Below, piece after piece: positions 56,044 to 64,000 of a DNA stretch of 64,000 nt. The notes under the pieces are model-generated. The model worked only from the letters and a program-made list of their open reading frames with translations. It had not been told where the DNA came from and searched no databases. Numbering within the stretch: position 1 is the stretch's first letter; each line of letters opens with the position of its first letter. The stretch comes from Alphaproteobacteria bacterium (GTDB lineage: Bacteria > Pseudomonadota > Alphaproteobacteria > Sphingomonadales > Kordiimonadaceae): NCBI GenBank assembly GCA_006226495.1, contig SBGU01000041.1:1-64000 (forward strand), written 5' to 3'. A program made the position numbers and the translations under genes.

Positions 56044-57714
56044 TCAGCGGGTGAAGCGGCGATATTTGATGCGGTGCGGCTGGGTTGCATCCACGCCCAG
56101 GCGGCGCTTCTTGTCTTCTTCATAGGCCTCGAAGTTGCCTTCGAACCATTCCACATGGCTGTCGCCTTCAAAGGCCAGGATGTGGGTGGCGATACGGTCG
56201 AGGAAGAAGCGGTCGTGGCTGATGACCACGGCGCAGCCGGCGAAGTTCTCGAGCGCTTCCTCGAGGGCCGACAGGGTTTCGGTGTCAAGGTCGTTGGTCG
56301 GTTCGTCAAGCAGGAGAACGTTGCCGCCGGCCTTCAGCATCTTGGCAAGGTGCACGCGGTTGCGTTCACCGCCCGAGAGAAGGCCGACCTTCTTCTGCTG
56401 GTCGCCACCCTTGAAGTTGAAGGCGCCAACATAGGCGCGGGTGTTCACTTCGGTCTTGCCGAAATAGAAGACATCGTGCCCGCCCGAAATTTCCTGCCAC
56501 ACGTTGTTGTTCGGGTTCATGGCGTCGCGGTTCTGGTCCACATAACCAAGCTGCACGGTTTCACCCACGACAATCTCGCCGGCATCCGGCTTTTCCTGGC
56601 CGGTGATCAGCTTGAACAGGGTGGTTTTACCGGCGCCGTTCGGACCGATCACACCCACGATGCCCCCGGGCGGCAGGCTGAAATCGAGGCAGTCGAACAG
56701 AAGCTTGTCACCAAAAGCCTTCGTCAGGCCCTTGGCCTCGATAACCTTGCCACCAAGGCGTTTCGGCGGCTGGATCTTGATCTGGGCCGGGCCCGAGACA
56801 CGTTCCTGCTGCTGTTCCAGCATTTCGTCATAGGCCTTGATACGAGCCTTGGATTTGGCCTGGCGCGCCTTGGGCGACTGCCTGATCCACTCGAGTTCAG
56901 CCTGCATGGCTTTTTCACGCGACTTGTCGGCACGTTCTTCCTGCGCCATGCGCTTGGTTTTCATCTCCAGCCAGGCGGAATAGTTGCCCTGGAACGGGAT
57001 GCCCTGCCCGCGGTCAAGTTCCAGCACCCAGCCAACGACGTTATCAAGGAAGTAACGGTCGTGGGTGACGAGGATCACACAGCCCTTATAGTCCTGCAGG
57101 AATTTTTCCAGCCAGGCGACGGTTTCGGCGTCAAGGTGGTTGGTCGGTTCGTCAAGCAGCAGGATTTCCGGCTTTTCAAGGAGCAGCTTGCACAGGGCAA
57201 CGCGGCGTTTTTCACCACCCGAAAGCTTGTCCACCGACCAGTCGTTTGGCGGGCAGCACAGCGCGTCCATGGCAACTTCGGCCTGCGATTGCAGGTCCCA
57301 GGCGTCGGCGGCGTCGATCTGTTCCTGCAACTCACCCATTTTGGTCAGGAGGTCCATATCGTCCGGGTTTTCGGCATAGCCCATGGCAACGGCATTATAT
57401 TCATCGACCAGCGCCTGCGTGGCGGCCAGGCCTTCCATCACGTTGCCCAGAACGTCCTTTTCCGGGTTCAGTTGCGGTTCCTGCGGCAGGTAACCGACAC
57501 GCACGCCGTCTGCGGCCCAGGCTTCGCCACCAAATTCGGTGTCGTAACCGGCCATGATTTTCATCAGGGTCGATTTACCCGCACCGTTGTGACCGATGAT
57601 CGCGATCTTGGCGTCGGGCATGAAGTTCAGGGAAATGCCGTTCAGAACCTGCTTGCCGCCCGCATAGGTTTTGGACAGCTTGTGCATCTGATACACATAT
57701 TGATAGGAAGCCAT
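56044..57714 (-). CDS. ettA: Energy-dependent translational throttle protein EttA (ABC-F)
   Basis: A 556-residue twin ATPase without membrane helices. Two Walker A motifs (GHNGAGKST, GPNGAGKTT), two signatures (LSGGEKRR, LSGGERNR) and Walker B/EPTNHLD and EPTNDLD are seen, with the ABC-F linker between. The length equals E. coli EttA (555). It binds the ribosomal E site and gates translation by ATP level. The ATG is fixed by the family N-terminus (YQYVYQMHKLSKTY). Confidence 0.94.
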   Translation of the reverse strand: MASYQYVYQMHKLSKTYAGGKQVLNGISLNFMPDAKIAIIGHNGAGKSTLMKIMAGYDTEFGGEAWAADGVRVGYLPQEPQLNPEKDVLGNVMEGLAATQALVDEYNAVAMGYAENPDDMDLLTKMGELQEQIDAADAWDLQSQAEVAMDALCCPPNDWSVDKLSGGEKRRVALCKLLLEKPEILLLDEPTNHLDAETVAWLEKFLQDYKGCVILVTHDRYFLDNVVGWVLELDRGQGIPFQGNYSAWLEMKTKRMAQEERADKSREKAMQAELEWIRQSPKARQAKSKARIKAYDEMLEQQQERVSGPAQIKIQPPKRLGGKVIEAKGLTKAFGDKLLFDCLDFSLPPGGIVGVIGPNGAGKTTLFKLITGQEKPDAGEIVVGETVQLGYVDQNRDAMNPNNNVWQEISGGHDVFYFGKTEVNTRAYVGAFNFKGGDQQKKVGLLSGGERNRVHLAKMLKAGGNVLLLDEPTNDLDTETLSALEEALENFAGCAVVISHDRFFLDRIATHILAFEGDSHVEWFEGNFEAYEEDKKRRLGVDATQPHRIKYRRFTR

Positions 57715-57794
57715 GGTGCTCGGTCCTCGGGAATGGGGGAAAAGATTTGGCCCTCTGTTAGCGCGAATCCGGGGCGGGTACAAGCGGACTGTCG

Positions 57795-58220
57795 CTATAG
57801 CGCAGGATGACCCGGGAAAAGTTTTCGAAATGGCAGACCTGTCACCCAAAACACAAAGCCACCTACAGAGCCGTATACGACAAATCCCAGCCCTATTGGG
57901 CCTGTATCCAACAATAGATCGGCGGAAAATCCGCCTCCCATTTGAGCCAGCGCAAACAAAAAATACAAAGAACTCAGCAGCCCAAACCCCAACCCAAATA
58001 GCAATAAGCTGCGCAACAGTGTGAAGCCGCCATGATTGCGCCAGCAAAAATATGCAGGAAGAACAAGCAGATAGACTGCGAGGGAAAACCAGCCGGCGTA
58101 GGTCCAATCCCACCAGGCAGTACCATCACTGGCATTTCTGGCACCGGCTACAATCGCCACGACCACAATAGCGGCACACCGTAGGACCAGAAGCGCAAAC
58201 TTTATGGCGGATCGCCCCAT
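57795..58220 (-). CDS. Small four-helix membrane protein
   Basis: 141 residues with four hydrophobic segments (about 7-27, 42-62, 72-94 and 104-128). No family is recognised. Its start overlaps the stop of the GFA gene by one base (TGATG), so it is translated with it. Confidence 0.65.
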   Translation of the reverse strand: MGRSAIKFALLVLRCAAIVVVAIVAGARNASDGTAWWDWTYAGWFSLAVYLLVLPAYFCWRNHGGFTLLRSLLLFGLGFGLLSSLYFLFALAQMGGGFSADLLLDTGPIGLGFVVYGSVGGFVFWVTGLPFRKLFPGHPAL

Positions 58221-58639
58221 CAATGTTCTTCGGACGGGAAGGTCTCGTGGCGTTCGAGGCCGTCGTCGAGATGTGCCCACTTAAGTTCCGTGCGCACATA
58301 GACATGGCTGTCGGGCACCAGCTTGTCGGCCTGGTCGATGAAACCCGCGTGCATGTGCAATTCGCCCGGCCAGGCTTCGCCCTCGAAGCTGATGGCGGCA
58401 CCACAGGTCGGGCAGAAATGGCGGTTCACACCGGGGCTCGAACGGAAACGCTTCACCTCGCCCGTGAACTGAACCGCCGATTTGTCGAAGCCGGCATAGG
58501 TCGCGAAGGCGGCGCCGGTCATCTTGCGGCAGCTCGGGCAATGGCAGTGCGCCACCCACAGGGGATCGGCCACCGCTTCCATCTTCACCGCGCCACACAG
58601 GCAACGCCCGGTAAAATGCACACCGTCCTTTTCCGACAT
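58220..58639 (-). CDS. GFA-family (glutathione-dependent formaldehyde-activating type) protein
   Basis: 139 residues with the CENP-V/GFA zinc-binding pattern: GRCLCGAVKME, AHCHCPSCRKMTGAAFATYAG and HFCPTCGAAISF. Gfa accelerates formation of S-hydroxymethylglutathione; many members have other or unknown roles. It starts 40 bases after the glutathione transferase gene. Confidence 0.88.
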   Translation of the reverse strand: MSEKDGVHFTGRCLCGAVKMEAVADPLWVAHCHCPSCRKMTGAAFATYAGFDKSAVQFTGEVKRFRSSPGVNRHFCPTCGAAISFEGEAWPGELHMHAGFIDQADKLVPDSHVYVRTELKWAHLDDGLERHETFPSEEH

Positions 58640-58678
58640 GGGCCTTCGCCTCCCTGCTCTATGCTTGGTTCATCCTTT

Positions 58679-59344
58679 TTACTGCGCTGCCTTCCTGAGC
58701 GACAGGATAAAATCGAGCGATTTCTGCATGCGGGCAAAACAGCGCTGCACCACGTCCGTATCCCGGTTCGCGTCCCACCAGGCGGCAAACTTGGGCCGGC
58801 CGTCAAACGGCTTGATGTCAAAATGCGCCAGGAACACGGTGAGGTGGAACATCGGCGGGATAAGGGCCGCGTCGGCAAGGCTGAAACGGTCGCCCACGGC
58901 ATAGGCCCCACCCGCAAGGTTGCGTTCGATCAGGTCCATGGCCATCGGAATGCCGGTCGAAAGCGCGGCCTCGATGGCGGCTTCGTCCCGCGTGCCGCGG
59001 GTGATGGTGCGGGCCAAGGGCGTGGTATGGATGCCCAGGTAAAGATCGATGATGCGGCCAAACAGCCTGGCGCGGGCGGCGCCCAGCGCATCTGCAGGCA
59101 TCAGGTCGGGCCCGTCGAACACATCGTTGAAATATTCGGCAATGACCTGGCCTTCGGGCAGCATGGTGCCGTCGTCCAGCAACAGATAGGGGATCTTGCC
59201 TGTCGGGTTTTCGCTCTTGAGCGCGTCGGAGCCAAAGGGCCCCGGCATGCCGGCTTCTTCGACCTTTTCGAGGGCGCCCTTGACGTCCGCCACGATCAGG
59301 GCGCGTTCATAATAGGGGGACAGGCTGACACCACGCAGTCGCAT
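58679..59344 (-). CDS. Glutathione S-transferase
   Basis: 221 residues: thioredoxin-like N-terminal domain (RLRGVSLSPYYERALIVADVKGALEKVE, KIPYLLLDDGTMLPEGQVIAEYF) and an all-helical C-terminal domain (GDRFSLADAALIPPMFHLTVF). The IPYL and PEG motifs bind glutathione. It probably conjugates or reduces electrophiles. It is a separate gene from LysE upstream. Confidence 0.9.
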   Translation of the reverse strand: MRLRGVSLSPYYERALIVADVKGALEKVEEAGMPGPFGSDALKSENPTGKIPYLLLDDGTMLPEGQVIAEYFNDVFDGPDLMPADALGAARARLFGRIIDLYLGIHTTPLARTITRGTRDEAAIEAALSTGIPMAMDLIERNLAGGAYAVGDRFSLADAALIPPMFHLTVFLAHFDIKPFDGRPKFAAWWDANRDTDVVQRCFARMQKSLDFILSLRKAAQ

Positions 59345-59380
59345 ATATTCTCTCCGTGCAGGATTGTTTTTGATGAGGGC

Positions 59381-60028
59381 TTACCAACCAAGCTGGTGCC
59401 GCAACAAGAGGAATGCAACCCCCAGCATGATGACCGCGATCACACTGTCGAGAACACGCCAGGTGATCTGTTTTTTGAACAAGGGCGCGGCTTTTTTGGC
59501 GCCATATCCAAGGCCGTAGAACCACACGCCAGAGGCCACGCTGGCGCCGATACAGAAGCTGATGCGCGCCAGGTCACCGTCATATTTGGTGCTGACGCCG
59601 CCCACCAGCACCATCGTGTCCACATAGACCCACGGGTTCAGCCAGGTAAAGGCCAGCGCATGCAGGATGGCAATGCCGACACCCTTGCCGGCGGCATCAC
59701 CCGCCGCATCGGCCATGCGTGCGTCGGTCATCACATCCGGATGCATGGCCGACCGGATATTCCTGAAGGCAAACCACAAAAGGAAAGCAACACCACCCCA
59801 GCCGAGCCAGGCCGCCAACGTCGGGCTTTCGGCGACAAACCGGCCCACACCGAGCACGCCCATGATGATCAGGGCCATATCCGAGATGAAACACACGGTG
59901 GCGATGGCACCGACATGCTGGTGCTTAAGCCCCTGCCGCAACAGATAGGCATTCTGTGGCCCGATGGCGACCAGAAGGCCGATCGACACCATGAACCCCT
60001 CAACAAGCGCAATCCAGTCTGCCATCAT
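59381..60028 (-). CDS. LysE/ArgO-family amino acid exporter
   Basis: 215 residues, six helices. The ADWIALVEGFMVSIGLLVAIGPQNAYLLRQGL opening (shortened) and NPWVYVDTMVLVGG are the LysE signatures; relatives export lysine or arginine. The ATG has a GGGAAG site; a longer frame was rejected. Confidence 0.9.
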   Translation of the reverse strand: MMADWIALVEGFMVSIGLLVAIGPQNAYLLRQGLKHQHVGAIATVCFISDMALIIMGVLGVGRFVAESPTLAAWLGWGGVAFLLWFAFRNIRSAMHPDVMTDARMADAAGDAAGKGVGIAILHALAFTWLNPWVYVDTMVLVGGVSTKYDGDLARISFCIGASVASGVWFYGLGYGAKKAAPLFKKQITWRVLDSVIAVIMLGVAFLLLRHQLGW

Positions 60029-60128
60029 ACATCTTCCCAATGCCTGCAATGGCAAAGGCTTAGCACGCACCGGCCCGGCGCGCACATCAGTTTTTCCAAT
60101 GGTCAGGCTTAGGCCCGCTGAGGCAGGG

Positions 60129-61124
60129 TCAGCAGGGGAAATGCTGCCGGAGCCAGGCGAGAAGCGCCCTGTTCACATCGGCCGCGCGTTCCTGCTGGCT
60201 CCAGTGCCCGCAACCCTTCAGGTCGATGCGTTCATAGGGGCCGCACAGCTTTTCCATGCCGTCGGCGATGCGCGGCGGGCAGGCGCGGTCCAGGTCGGCG
60301 GTGATCATCAGGCACGGCAGCTCGACAAAGGGCAGCTTGCCGTCCTTCAGGAACCGTTTCTGGTCCTGCCAGTTGCTGGTGAAATTGCGGTACCAGTGCA
60401 AGGGGCCGGTGAAACCGTTTTTCGCGTAGGCCCTGGCATAGATGGCGATCTCGTCGTCCGGCATCAATTGTTCGCCGCCCCAGCGGTCCTCGCCGGCTTC
60501 CAGAAGGCTGATGAGGTCGAGGCTTTTCTGTTCGAACGGCACGTCTTCCTTCACCGGTTTGCCCTTGTTGGGCTTGCGCAGGAAAAAGCGGAAGGTCTGC
60601 ATCAGGTCGCGTTCCAGGACCGGTTCACACGCGCCTTCTTCCTGGAAACGCACGATATACATCTTGTCCCCGAACCGGGCGCGGAACATCGCGATCGGGT
60701 CCATGGGATAATGGGGCAGCAGGGGCACATTCAGCCCGGCGCAGCCCAGCACCCTGCCCTTCAGATAGAACGGCAGGTTCCAGAGCGTGATGGCACCCCA
60801 GTCGTGCCCCACAAACACGGCATCCCGAAGGCCATAATGGTCCAGAAGCCCGGCGGCATCCCCCGCCAGTTTGGCGATGGTATAATTCTCGCGCCCCTTG
60901 GGGGCATCGGACGCCCCGTACCCCCGGGCGTCATAGGCAAACACCGGGTAACCGGCATCCCCCAGCGCTTTCAGTTGCGCCCGCCAGCTATAGGCGATTT
61001 CCGGGAAACCATGCAGGAAAAAGACCGCCGGCTTGTCGGTTTCCGACATGTCGGGCCCGGCGCGGTATACCGCCAGGCGCACGCCGTTTGTCTTTACCAT
61101 CTCTGCCACTGGAAATGCCGCCAT
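60129..61124 (-). CDS. Epoxide-hydrolase-like alpha/beta hydrolase
   Basis: 331 residues. Motifs FFLHGFPEIAYSW (oxyanion HGFPE), FAYDARGYGASD, VGHDWGAITLW (nucleophile Asp in GHDWG) and a C-terminal GCGHWSQQE (His) fit soluble epoxide hydrolases, where Asp rather than Ser is the nucleophile. The lid region carries Tyr residues. GGGGG five bases before the ATG decides the start. Confidence 0.87.
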   Translation of the reverse strand: MAAFPVAEMVKTNGVRLAVYRAGPDMSETDKPAVFFLHGFPEIAYSWRAQLKALGDAGYPVFAYDARGYGASDAPKGRENYTIAKLAGDAAGLLDHYGLRDAVFVGHDWGAITLWNLPFYLKGRVLGCAGLNVPLLPHYPMDPIAMFRARFGDKMYIVRFQEEGACEPVLERDLMQTFRFFLRKPNKGKPVKEDVPFEQKSLDLISLLEAGEDRWGGEQLMPDDEIAIYARAYAKNGFTGPLHWYRNFTSNWQDQKRFLKDGKLPFVELPCLMITADLDRACPPRIADGMEKLCGPYERIDLKGCGHWSQQERAADVNRALLAWLRQHFPC

Positions 61125-61152
61125 AGTGTCCCCCGAACTGGCCCCAAGGGGC

Positions 61153-62526
61153 CTAACCCACAAGGGCGGTCAGGAACAGGATGCCGATCGCAAGCGGCAC
61201 CAGAAACCCGAGCACCCGGTACCATATGGCAAATAGAGCCCCGTCAGGCGCCGGCAAGGCCTTGCGCACATCGTCCCGCTTCAGCCACCAGCCGATCATC
61301 AGCGCATAGGCGATGCCCGACAGCGGCAGCACGAAGTTGCTGACCCCTTCGCGGATCAGGTCGAACGCGGTCATGCCATCAAGGCCAAGGAACGCCAGCG
61401 GGTAAAAATCCTGCCAGTCGCTGAAGGACCAGATGGTGGCAAAGCCGCACAGGAAGGCGATCAGCCCCATGGTGGCGGCGGCACGCGCGCGCGACCAGCC
61501 GGCTTCCTGCAGCCGCGCCACCGTGGGCGCCATCAGGGAAATGGACGAGGTGATCGCCGCAAAGGTCAATAACAGGAAAAACACGAAGGCGACAAAGGCC
61601 CCCGCCGGGATGTTGGTGAAGATCAGCGGCAGGGTGATGAAAATAAGCCCCGGCCCGGCGGCGGCGTCCAGATTGTGGGCAAACACCAGCGGGAAGATCA
61701 CGAGCCCCGCCATCAGGGCCACGGCCAGGTCCATGGCCACGATCCACAGGGTCGCGCGCGGCAACCGCACATCCGCCCCCATGTAGGAGCCATAGGTCAT
61801 GATACCGCCCACCCCGACCGACAGGGTGAAAAAGGCCTGGCCGACGGCTTCCAGCACCACGCCGGTATCCAGCCGCATGTCATGGAAACCGAACAGGAAG
61901 GCGAAGGCCGCCGCAGCGTCACCTTCCACGAGCGCAAACACCATCAGGCCAATGAGCATCAGGAACAGCGCCGGCATCATGATCTTGCCCGCACGCTCAA
62001 GCCCTGAGCGGATATCGAAGGACACGATACCAATGGTCGCGGCGGTAAACAGCGCCGACCAGAAGGCCGCCATCGCCGGACTGGCCTTGAAACCGGTATC
62101 AAGCGCGGTCACCGCACCCGCGTCCCAGCCGGCGAAACCGCCCGTGAGTGCGGTCCAGCCGTAAAACAGTGCCTGGCCGGCGATCACATCATAGAAGCTG
62201 AGGATCAGGATGGTGGCCACCAGCCCCATCCAGGCCACGGGCGCCCAGGGCACACGGCTGCCCGCCTGCGCCTGCAGGCGCCGGAGCGCCGTGGGCGGGC
62301 TGGCCTTGCCCATGCGGCCCAGCAGAAGTTCAGCCATGAAGGCGGGTGCTGCGACCAGCGCAAGCGCGACCAGATACAGAAGCAGGAAACCGCCACCACC
62401 GTTCTTGCCGGCCACATAGGGAAAACCCCAGACATTGCCAAGGCCGACCGCAGCCCCTGCGGTGGTCAGGATAAACGCAAGGCGGGACGAAAAGGACGGA
62501 TAGGCGTTGCCGCTGGTGTCTGACAT
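61153..62526 (-). CDS. Neurotransmitter:sodium-symporter-type transporter (NSS/SNF)
   Basis: 457 residues, about 11-12 helices. SRLAFILTTAGAAVGLGNVWGFPYVAGKNGGGGFLLLY (shortened) is the NSS substrate/sodium site in helix 1. Bacterial members carry amino acids. It follows the amine-oxidase-like gene by eight bases, so it may bring the oxidase substrate into the cell. The inner ATG with AGGGGA is used. Confidence 0.9.
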   Translation of the reverse strand: MSDTSGNAYPSFSSRLAFILTTAGAAVGLGNVWGFPYVAGKNGGGGFLLLYLVALALVAAPAFMAELLLGRMGKASPPTALRRLQAQAGSRVPWAPVAWMGLVATILILSFYDVIAGQALFYGWTALTGGFAGWDAGAVTALDTGFKASPAMAAFWSALFTAATIGIVSFDIRSGLERAGKIMMPALFLMLIGLMVFALVEGDAAAAFAFLFGFHDMRLDTGVVLEAVGQAFFTLSVGVGGIMTYGSYMGADVRLPRATLWIVAMDLAVALMAGLVIFPLVFAHNLDAAAGPGLIFITLPLIFTNIPAGAFVAFVFFLLLTFAAITSSISLMAPTVARLQEAGWSRARAAATMGLIAFLCGFATIWSFSDWQDFYPLAFLGLDGMTAFDLIREGVSNFVLPLSGIAYALMIGWWLKRDDVRKALPAPDGALFAIWYRVLGFLVPLAIGILFLTALVG

Positions 62527-62534
62527 GAAATCCC

Positions 62535-64000
62535 CTAGCCCCACAGGGCCTTCACGGCGCGCGCGGCTGCGTCAACCGCACCGTCCACGAACGCATAGGC
62601 CGACGAATCCGAATTTGCGATGGCGATCCGCCCGATCGTGGCCCTGCCGGTCACGTGCGGGCCGGCATCGTGGGTGTAATCCAGCGGGTCCCAAAGCTCG
62701 TTATATTCATAGGCATAGCCATGCGGCCAGCGGTTGACCGTGATGGCGGCGATGTGGGCTTCGGGGTCGAACCCGTGGCTGCCAAGCGCCCCTGTCAGTT
62801 CCGCCAGGATTGCCTGCTCATAATCATCGAAGCTCATGGCATACATGGCGTGGCGCCCGGCCCTGTGCTGCGCGCGCGACGGCAGGCCCGGGCTTGTGGG
62901 CACATGGGTCATGTGCAGCAGGATCGGATCGTCTGGCGTGCGGGCGAAGGTATAGCCGCCCATGCTGACCGGGAAATCGAGCGAGGCATTCACACACAGC
63001 GCCGACGGCGCATACAGGTGCGCGATGCCCGCCTTCTTGAAGGGCTTCCAGTTGTTGAGCGCGACATTGATGTAGGTGAGCGGCACCTTCTCGGCATATT
63101 GCAGCGCGTCTTTCTGGGCGTCCTGCAAGTCGGGCATGATGTGCGGCAACATATGGTTCCAGCAGGCCATGATGGCGTGCCGGGCCTCGACCCGTTCCAC
63201 CTTGCCGTCGCGCACGTAGGTTACCTCGACCCCTGTTTTGGTATTGCGGGCATCGACCGCCGTGCTCATCAGCCTTACCCGCACCGGGTTTTCCGCCTTG
63301 TCCAGCCGGTCATAATGCACCGTGGCGCCGACGATGCTGTCCATACCATCGACCCCGGGCACCGCGTCCGGCACCAGCCGCGCCAGTGCAAGCCGTGCCA
63401 CCGAGGCATTGCCGTCCGGGAAATGGAAGATATAGGGCTCATCGCCCTCATATGGCTTGGGCACGGTTTCGGGATCAAGGCCCAGCCCCGCCGTCAGCGG
63501 GTGGTACAGCCTGACGGCCTCAAGCCCCGACAGCGCATCCCAGCCAATGCCCCAGTATCCGACCACCTCGTTCCGAAGGATGGCAAGCGCCGCGTCCCCC
63601 AGCCCCGCGCGTTCCTTCAGGCACGCCTCGAACGATGTGCGGCGCAGCCAGTCGATCTTTTCGCCCCGGTCCATGCCGGCCAGCCAGTCGGGCCGGTCCA
63701 TCAGCAGGCGCATCAGCGCCGCGCGCTCGCCGTCCGGCAGCGGCAGGTCGGCCACCAGCTTCGCGACAATGGCCTTGCCCGCGTCGGTTTCCCAGTTCCA
63801 GAGGCCGCCGGATTCCACCACACCACGGCCCACCAGCAGGCGGTCGGCACCGTAGGTTGCCTTGTCGAGATACAGCCCCATGCCCAGGCCCTGGCGCTCA
63901 TAAAAGCTCTGGTCGAAATAGCGGTAGAAACGCTCGGTCTCGATACCCAGCGACTTGATGAAGGCTTTGGACACCTTGCTATATTGCCCCGGCGCCTCCA
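62535..64000 (-). CDS. Flavin amine-oxidase-like protein, 5' end outside window
   Basis: About 488 C-terminal residues are visible; the frame stays open to the edge and the N-terminal FAD-binding motif must lie beyond it. The sequence resembles the NAD(P)-binding/spermidine dehydrogenase group (FYRYFDQSFYERQGLGMGLYLD, HFPDGNASVARLALARLVP, RIAIANSDSSAYAFVDGAVDAAARAV). The last motif is the C-terminal FAD-contact region. It should oxidise an amine; substrate unknown. It is co-directional with the NSS transporter. Confidence 0.7.
   Translation of the reverse strand, partial: EAPGQYSKVSKAFIKSLGIETERFYRYFDQSFYERQGLGMGLYLDKATYGADRLLVGRGVVESGGLWNWETDAGKAIVAKLVADLPLPDGERAALMRLLMDRPDWLAGMDRGEKIDWLRRTSFEACLKERAGLGDAALAILRNEVVGYWGIGWDALSGLEAVRLYHPLTAGLGLDPETVPKPYEGDEPYIFHFPDGNASVARLALARLVPDAVPGVDGMDSIVGATVHYDRLDKAENPVRVRLMSTAVDARNTKTGVEVTYVRDGKVERVEARHAIMACWNHMLPHIMPDLQDAQKDALQYAEKVPLTYINVALNNWKPFKKAGIAHLYAPSALCVNASLDFPVSMGGYTFARTPDDPILLHMTHVPTSPGLPSRAQHRAGRHAMYAMSFDDYEQAILAELTGALGSHGFDPEAHIAAITVNRWPHGYAYEYNELWDPLDYTHDAGPHVTGRATIGRIAIANSDSSAYAFVDGAVDAAARAVKALWG

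Overview
The window is a stretch of a GC-rich Gram-negative chromosome, most likely an alphaproteobacterium. Pointers are the methionine synthase split into two genes behind an ArsR/methyltransferase fusion regulator, a typical alphaproteobacterial tRNA-Thr(UGU), Atm1-type ABC exporter, MlaA lipoprotein, TonB-dependent receptors of two classes, and FeS-type Rrf2 control. The family is not resolved; an order such as Kordiimonadales or Rhodospirillales would fit, but this is a guess. Both window ends cut a gene.

Layout. 1-5.3 kb: 3' part of a giant beta-helix surface protein with a 114-fold Glu-Pro tract. 5.4-10 kb: iron uptake operon (siderophore receptor, two small membrane proteins, PepSY protein) behind a candidate Fur box. 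10-13.4 kb: ArsR regulator and NIPSNAP gene, an AhpD-like gene plus Rrf2 regulator with a double palindromic operator, and a secreted esterase. 13.5-20.6 kb: an overlapping operon (FN3-like membrane protein, Na+/solute symporter, a 39-residue membrane peptide, a carbamoyltransferase lacking the aspartate-binding residues, asparagine synthetase), divergent from an M20 N-carbamoyl-amidase and MarR gene; this looks like a ureido-compound module. 20.7-27.5 kb: TonB receptor, Atm1-type exporter, aminotransferase, DUF1203 protein. 27.7-30.1 kb: alkylation-repair operon ada / 2OG oxygenase / alkB. 30.2-34.5 kb: glycogen genes glgC and glgP around a DUF2934 protein with a histone-like tail.

34.5-46 kb is the most unusual part: an R-body (refractile body) locus with eleven recognisable RebB-family genes and a twelfth divergent one, an ECF-type sigma factor with a long proline-rich N-terminus, a bacterial deoxyribonuclease II homologue with both catalytic HxK motifs, and several low-complexity, coiled-coil and membrane accessory proteins. 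A shared promoter, TTCACA-N15/16-CGTC, stands before the sigma gene, most reb units, the DNase II gene and the divergent accessory genes, so the sigma factor probably controls the whole locus including itself. R-bodies of known kinds extend at low pH and DNase II enzymes are acid nucleases; an acid-triggered R-body/DNase weapon is a reasonable inference and the main novelty of the window.

46-64 kb is mostly ordinary: glyoxalase-like protein, small secreted protein, prolyl-hydroxylase-like oxygenase with a tiny helix-turn-helix partner, tRNA-Thr, PAS protein, methionine operon (ArsR-methyltransferase, metF, split metH) with a palindromic operator, mlaA, ettA, GFA-family enzyme, glutathione transferase, LysE exporter, epoxide-hydrolase-like protein, NSS-type transporter and the C-terminal part of an amine-oxidase-like flavoprotein.
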